Shown: positions 5,731 to 9,354 of the stretch, piece after piece | How the letters are laid out: the number at the start of each line of letters is the position of its first letter | How positions within the stretch are numbered: position 1 is the first letter of the stretch | From: Chroococcidiopsidaceae cyanobacterium CP_BM_RX_35 | GTDB taxonomy: Bacteria; Cyanobacteriota; Cyanobacteriia; Cyanobacteriales; Chroococcidiopsidaceae | Assembly: GCA_019242465.1 (NCBI GenBank) | Contig: JAFAVL010000346.1 | Span: 1 to 9,354, forward strand | Direction: 5' to 3' | DNA: 9,354 nucleotides | The notes under the pieces: model-generated | Told to the model about the DNA's origin: nothing | Seen by the model: the letters and a program-made list of their open reading frames with translations, nothing else | The model's database searches: none | Program-made: the position numbers and the translations under genes

Positions 5731-8709
5731 ATGGATATCTCCGAGAAAGCCTTTGAAACTGATATCGTGAACTATTTATGTCAGATTCATGGATATCTTT
5801 TACGGGTTTCAAAGCAGAAGAATGATGCGAAAGACTCCCATTACCATAAGTCTTTGTGTCTTGACTGGGAAGTCTTGCTAGAGTTCATCACCGCTACCCA
5901 ACCCGAAACCTGGAAATCATTGGAAAAGCAGCATGGTAAAGCCACCGTGCGCGATAAATTTCTCCAACGGCTTACCCGTGAGATTGAACGACGCGGCACC
6001 CTTGATGTGCTTCGGCGTGGCATCAAAGACTATGGCTGCTATTTCCAACTTGCCTACTTCAAGCCTGTCAGCACCCTCAACCCAAAACACCATAACCTCT
6101 ACAGCAAAAATATTTTGAGTGTGTTGCGTCAATGCTATTACAGTACTGTTGAAATCAAAGATGCCTTGGATATAGTGTTGTTTCTCAATGGCTTGCCAAT
6201 TTTCACCCTGGAATTGAAGAACAAACAAACGGGACAGACCGTTAAAAATGCGCGTGAGCAGTACGCCAAAGATCGCGATCCTAAAGGTGAACCTTTGCTC
6301 CAGTTCAAGCGATGCCTTGCTCATTTCGCGATAGACGACGATGAAGTTTACATGACCACTCGCCTGGAGGGGAAACAAACTTATTTTTTGCCCTTTAATC
6401 AGGGATACAACGGTGGTGCAGGGAATCTCTCCCACCCCAACGGTTATGCCAGCGCCTACCTCTGGGAAGATATCTTTTCAGCAGATAGTATTCTGGAACT
6501 TATCGGTAGTTTCATTCATTTGGAAACTGACGATCGTAACGGTATTCAAAAAGAAAAACTCATCTTTCCCCGCTACCACCAGCGTGATGCTGTGCGGCAA
6601 CTGGTCGCCCATGCCCTTGAGCAAGGCGTAGGTCAACACTATTTAATTGAACACAGTGCTGGGAGCGGAAAAAGCAATACGATCGCCTGGTTAGCGCACC
6701 GTTTAGCTTCTTTACATAATGCCCAAAACGATCGCGCCTTTGATTCAGTTATTGTGATTACCGACCGCCGAGTGCTCGATCGGCAATTGCAAAACACCGT
6801 TCGTCAGTTTGAGCAAACCCCTGGTGTTATAGCCATCATCGACAAACACAGCGACCAACTTGTCGAAGCCCTTACCAGTGGAGCAAACATCATTGTCAGT
6901 ACACTCCAAAAGTTTCCGGTCATCGTTAACAAGATTGATCGACTTGAGGGACGCAATTTCGCCATCATTGTGGACGAAGCCCACTCATCTCAAACAGGAG
7001 AAGCCAGCAAAAGCCTTAAGGAAGTGTTGCGGGTTCAAAGTTTGGAGGAAGCGGAACAGCTAGAAGCGGAAGCAGTCCCTACGGATGAAGACCTGATCAA
7101 CCAGAGTCTGGAAGCACGGGGACGGCAACCGAACCTAAGCTTTTTTGCTTTTACAGCCACTCCGAAACAAAAAACACTCGAACTCTTTGGTACGCCTCAG
7201 CCTGATGATAGTATTCGCCCCGCTCACCTCTACACTATGCGGCAGGCGATCGAGGAAGGATTTATTCTGGATGTTTTACAAAACTACACGACCTTTGAAA
7301 CTTACTTCAGCCTGCAACAAAAAGCTGATGACGATCCACGTCTAGAAAAAAGTAAAACCATCGGTCTACTCAAGCGTGAGGTGAATTTACACCAGTACAC
7401 TATTGCTCATAAAACTGCCTTGATCGTGGAACACTTTTGGGAGAATGTGCACCACCAAATTCCAGATGATCAGGGTATTGGAGAAGCCAAAGCGATGGTT
7501 GTTACCCGCAGCCGCCTCCATGCAGTTCGTTACAAACAAGAATTCGACGAGTACCTAAAAAAGCAGGGCTATCCAGTCAAAGCCCTAGTCGCATTCTCAG
7601 GGACAGTAGGTTGTCAAGAACTAGATTACACCGAAGACCAAATGAACGGGTTTTCTGACAAACAAACTGCTGAACAGTTTAAGAAACCAGAGTATCGGTT
7701 TCTAATCGTGGCAGAGAAGTTCCAGACGGGCTTCGATCAACCCCTACTCCATACCATGTATGTAGATAAACCCCTAAGTAGTGTTGCTGCTGTCCAAACC
7801 TTGAGCCGCCTTAACCGCATCCATCCCCGCAAAGTCGGGACATTGGTCTTAGACTTTACCAACCAAGCTGACGACATTCAAAATGCATTTCAGCCTTATT
7901 ATGAAGCGACACTGTTGAGTGAAGGCACTGACCCCAATAAACTTTACGACACCCAAGCCCTGCTAGATGAGTTTCGCCTGTACACCTACGACCGAGTTTC
8001 TGAAATTGCAGAACTTTATCTCAGGAAAGGCGAAAAAGCAAGTCAGCTCCAGCCATTGCTACGGGAGATTGTCGGGCGTTATGCCTATATTCCCGAAACC
8101 GAAAGGCGTATGGAATTTAAGCATCGGCTGCGTTCTTACATCCGCCTTTATGCATTCCTATCGCAAGTTATTACCTTCAAAGATCCTGGCCTAGAACGGC
8201 TCTATCTCTTTGCCAGATTGCTTTTACGTGCCCTACCACCAGAGCGAGAAAAAACAACGTTACGAGCGGCGGAATACGCTAACTTAGAAAGCTATCGTAT
8301 CCAAAAAACTTTCAGTGGGATAATTAGTTTGCAGTCTGATGCCGGAACTCTCGATCCCCTTTCAAACCTAGATAGTGCTGTGATTAAAGCTCCTGAAAAG
8401 GCTGCATTATCTGAAATCAATCAGCGATTTGGCACTGATTTTACTGAAGCAGATCGGGTATTCTTCGCAGAGTTAAAGACACGATTAGCTGGTAATGAAA
8501 GCCTACAAGCCAGTGCTAAAACCAATACAAAAGAAAATGTTCAGCTCCTCCATGATGCCCTATTTGATGCTGTTATACAAAGCATGATTGACAGCAACTT
8601 TGAGATGTTCAAACGGATTAATGACAATGAAGAATTTGGACAGCTAGTGCGAAAAAAAATGTTTGAGCGGGTATACCGAGATATATTGGACAAGTTAAAC
8701 TCTGATTAG
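5731..8709 (+). CDS. hsdR: Type I restriction endonuclease/translocase subunit HsdR
   Basis: The motor and nuclease subunit of a type I restriction enzyme. Recruited to HsdM-HsdS at an unmethylated site, it pumps DNA with ATP and cuts at a distance. Seen in order: an N-terminal PD-(D/E)xK nuclease with D147 in ALDIVLFLNG and E161-L-K163 in TLELKNK; Walker A HSAGSGKSNT (308-317); the DEAH box (415-418); motif III FTATP (474-478); motif VI QTLSRLNR (689-696); and a helical C-terminal region for assembly with the methylase. At 992 aa it is full length with every catalytic residue I can check. The ATG at 5731 must be at or before the true start, because TGA at 5719-5721 lies in frame just upstream. 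The ribosome binding site is weak (GTGGA at 5714). It normally follows hsdS; here it follows toxin-antitoxin debris. No HIP1 site occurs in its length. Confidence 0.95.
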   Translation: MDISEKAFETDIVNYLCQIHGYLLRVSKQKNDAKDSHYHKSLCLDWEVLLEFITATQPETWKSLEKQHGKATVRDKFLQRLTREIERRGTLDVLRRGIKDYGCYFQLAYFKPVSTLNPKHHNLYSKNILSVLRQCYYSTVEIKDALDIVLFLNGLPIFTLELKNKQTGQTVKNAREQYAKDRDPKGEPLLQFKRCLAHFAIDDDEVYMTTRLEGKQTYFLPFNQGYNGGAGNLSHPNGYASAYLWEDIFSADSILELIGSFIHLETDDRNGIQKEKLIFPRYHQRDAVRQLVAHALEQGVGQHYLIEHSAGSGKSNTIAWLAHRLASLHNAQNDRAFDSVIVITDRRVLDRQLQNTVRQFEQTPGVIAIIDKHSDQLVEALTSGANIIVSTLQKFPVIVNKIDRLEGRNFAIIVDEAHSSQTGEASKSLKEVLRVQSLEEAEQLEAEAVPTDEDLINQSLEARGRQPNLSFFAFTATPKQKTLELFGTPQPDDSIRPAHLYTMRQAIEEGFILDVLQNYTTFETYFSLQQKADDDPRLEKSKTIGLLKREVNLHQYTIAHKTALIVEHFWENVHHQIPDDQGIGEAKAMVVTRSRLHAVRYKQEFDEYLKKQGYPVKALVAFSGTVGCQELDYTEDQMNGFSDKQTAEQFKKPEYRFLIVAEKFQTGFDQPLLHTMYVDKPLSSVAAVQTLSRLNRIHPRKVGTLVLDFTNQADDIQNAFQPYYEATLLSEGTDPNKLYDTQALLDEFRLYTYDRVSEIAELYLRKGEKASQLQPLLREIVGRYAYIPETERRMEFKHRLRSYIRLYAFLSQVITFKDPGLERLYLFARLLLRALPPEREKTTLRAAEYANLESYRIQKTFSGIISLQSDAGTLDPLSNLDSAVIKAPEKAALSEINQRFGTDFTEADRVFFAELKTRLAGNESLQASAKTNTKENVQLLHDALFDAVIQSMIDSNFEMFKRINDNEEFGQLVRKKMFERVYRDILDKLNSD

Positions 8710-8747
8710 CTAATGTCGCTCCAAGTGGTATCTCGGTGCAAGGCAAC

Positions 8748-8960
8748 CTAAAAAATCGCACTCACCGGAACGGATTGATAGGTTATCTGTTGGGGAGAGC
8801 GTAATATATTTATAGCGTAGCTATATCCATGATAGAGTTCCTTTGTTAAGTGTACTTTTTTCCATATGGGCATCTGACGGAAAGCCAGCATGAGAAATCG
8901 ATCAACTTCTGAAGTGGTATCGTGTGATTGCAAACGGTAGCCTGATAGGTTGACAGTCAT
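8748..8960 (-). CDS. Small hypothetical cyanobacterial protein, probably C-terminally truncated
   Basis: This 70 aa ORF begins MTVNLSGYRLQSHDTTSE on the minus strand, 10 bp after the stop of the membrane-protein gene, so the two are probably co-transcribed. Residues 12-45 (SHDTTSEVDRFLMLAFRQM, then PIWKK and ELYHGY) follow a pattern I recall from small uncharacterised cyanobacterial proteins: a short D-T/S-x-E start, a helix ending in RQM, then WKK and a second helix. In those the chain goes on with a region rich in arginine and ending in the second half of the domain. Here it ends shortly after INILRSPQQ with unrelated-looking residues. No function is known to me. It may be a live gene, a truncated one, or, less likely, a chance ORF. 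Its tail overlaps the hsdM-like scrap on the other strand. An upstream in-frame TTG at about 9008 would overlap the previous gene and is less likely to be the start. Confidence 0.5.
   Translation of the reverse strand: MTVNLSGYRLQSHDTTSEVDRFLMLAFRQMPIWKKVHLTKELYHGYSYAINILRSPQQITYQSVPVSAIF
8762..8815 (+). pseudogene. Possible hsdM-like relic downstream of hsdR
   Basis: Reading from 8762 on the plus strand gives SPERIDRLS and then a stop at 8813. hsdM codons 483-492 read SPERIERLYE. Over 28 bp (3858-3885 against 8762-8789) 23 bases match. Three of the five differences are silent (GAG/GAA, CGG/AGG, TTG/TTA), which is the pattern expected for related coding sequence. The similarity does not extend clearly on either side, so this is a weak call and chance remains possible. 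Confidence 0.3.
8811..8825. repeat. Short perfect palindrome near the right edge of the locus
   Basis: TATAGC (8811-8816) and GCTATA (8820-8825) flank a 3-nt centre. It lies at the suspected junction between the restriction-modification locus and the minus-strand genes. It has no T run and is too short to call a terminator. Confidence 0.3.
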
Positions 8961-8970
8961 GATTTTAGAG

Positions 8971-9354
8971 CTATCGCCAGTAGGGACGACCTTTCCAGAA
9001 GACACCAACTATAATGCCGAGCAACTGAACTTCATCGAAAGCCACTAGGATCGCCGGGATTTGAGGCACTAGTGACTTCAACAGCAGAAATATCGCTAGA
9101 CACAAAACTAACGCCCACAGACAGCCAGTATTAATGCTCACTTGTTGGTGCAAACGCTCTAGCAAATAGACTGCCAATGCTCCTAAACCAACTGCGATCG
9201 CCAAGGGAAGCAATACTCCTAACGGGGGTTTATTTAGAGTAATTAAGGCGCTGCGGATTCCCAGAGATTGTTCGTAACCTAACAATAGCAAGAACTCCAG
9301 AACTGCAACAATTACAGTTACGAGGGCAGAAACTTGGATGAGCGATCGCCAAGG
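8971..9354 (-). CDS. Cyanobacterial integral membrane protein, partial (start lies beyond the window)
   Basis: The minus-strand frame stays open from the window edge at 9354 down to a TAG at 8971-8973, giving 127 codons that begin PWRSLIQVSALVTVIVAV. A TTG at 9291 could be read as a start, but the open, hydrophobic, family-like sequence before it argues that the true start is further upstream. Four hydrophobic segments are visible: VSALVTVIVAVLEFLLLLGY, LLPLAIAVGLGALAVYLL, LWALVLCLAIFLLLKSLV, and the weaker ILVAFDEVQLLGIIVGVF. Between them, LERLHQQVSINTGCLWALV and the end FWKGRPYWR match, from memory, a conserved uncharacterised cyanobacterial membrane protein. No enzymatic motif is visible. 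It is convergent with hsdR and is followed 10 bp later by the small minus-strand gene. Two HIP1 sites fit a native cyanobacterial gene. Confidence 0.75.
   Translation of the reverse strand, partial: PWRSLIQVSALVTVIVAVLEFLLLLGYEQSLGIRSALITLNKPPLGVLLPLAIAVGLGALAVYLLERLHQQVSINTGCLWALVLCLAIFLLLKSLVPQIPAILVAFDEVQLLGIIVGVFWKGRPYWR
9194..9201. repeat. HIP1 octamer GCGATCGC
   Basis: This is a perfect HIP1 palindrome inside the minus-strand membrane-protein gene. Confidence 0.8.
9342..9349. repeat. HIP1 octamer GCGATCGC
   Basis: This is a second perfect HIP1 palindrome in the membrane-protein gene, near the window edge and 148 bp from the previous one. Confidence 0.8.

Noticed and set aside
5917..6435. 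172-codon minus-strand ORF inside the start of hsdR
   Set aside because: It is antisense to the HsdR nuclease domain, which has clear motifs on the plus strand. No domain or ribosome binding site supports the minus-strand reading.
1..9354. tRNA, rRNA, CRISPR array, complete insertion sequence or integrase gene
   Set aside because: I looked for tRNA-like arms, regularly spaced repeats, transposase motifs and site-specific recombinase motifs and saw none.

Overview
The window looks like cyanobacterial chromosome. Four copies of the HIP1 octamer GCGATCGC are present, the small-gene families resemble those I know from filamentous cyanobacteria, and hemE is followed directly by an extended-SDR epimerase-like gene. 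I cannot name the species.

Left part (1-2113, + strand): hemE (uroporphyrinogen decarboxylase, tetrapyrrole synthesis) and a translationally coupled NAD(P)-dependent epimerase/dehydratase-like gene that overlaps it by one base. This reads as ordinary core chromosome. A 298-bp non-coding stretch with two inverted repeats follows.

Middle part (2412-8709, + strand): a type I restriction-modification locus with an unusual centre. hsdM (694 aa) and hsdR (992 aa) are full length and carry all the catalytic motifs expected. hsdS, the gene for target recognition, is missing. Its start can still be seen 3 bp after hsdM, as a 38-codon ORF whose first dozen residues look like an HsdS N-terminus and whose remainder does not. 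The place of hsdS is occupied by an intact vapBC-type toxin-antitoxin pair, a terminator-like hairpin, a decayed antitoxin gene of a second family (one frameshift and two in-frame stops), and a possible second antitoxin start fragment. A candidate promoter for hsdR lies in that debris. The methylase and the nuclease/translocase therefore appear to be expressed from separate units, and either a specificity subunit must come from elsewhere in the genome or the system no longer works.

Right part (8710-9354, - strand): convergent genes for a cyanobacterial membrane protein (its start lies beyond the window) and, 10 bp downstream of it, a small soluble protein whose C-terminus looks cut off. The cut-off tail is antisense to a short stretch that resembles the hsdM coding sequence, so this may mark the right-hand edge of the restriction-modification insertion. 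None of the HIP1 octamers falls in hsdM or hsdR, which fits (but does not prove) their acquisition by transfer.
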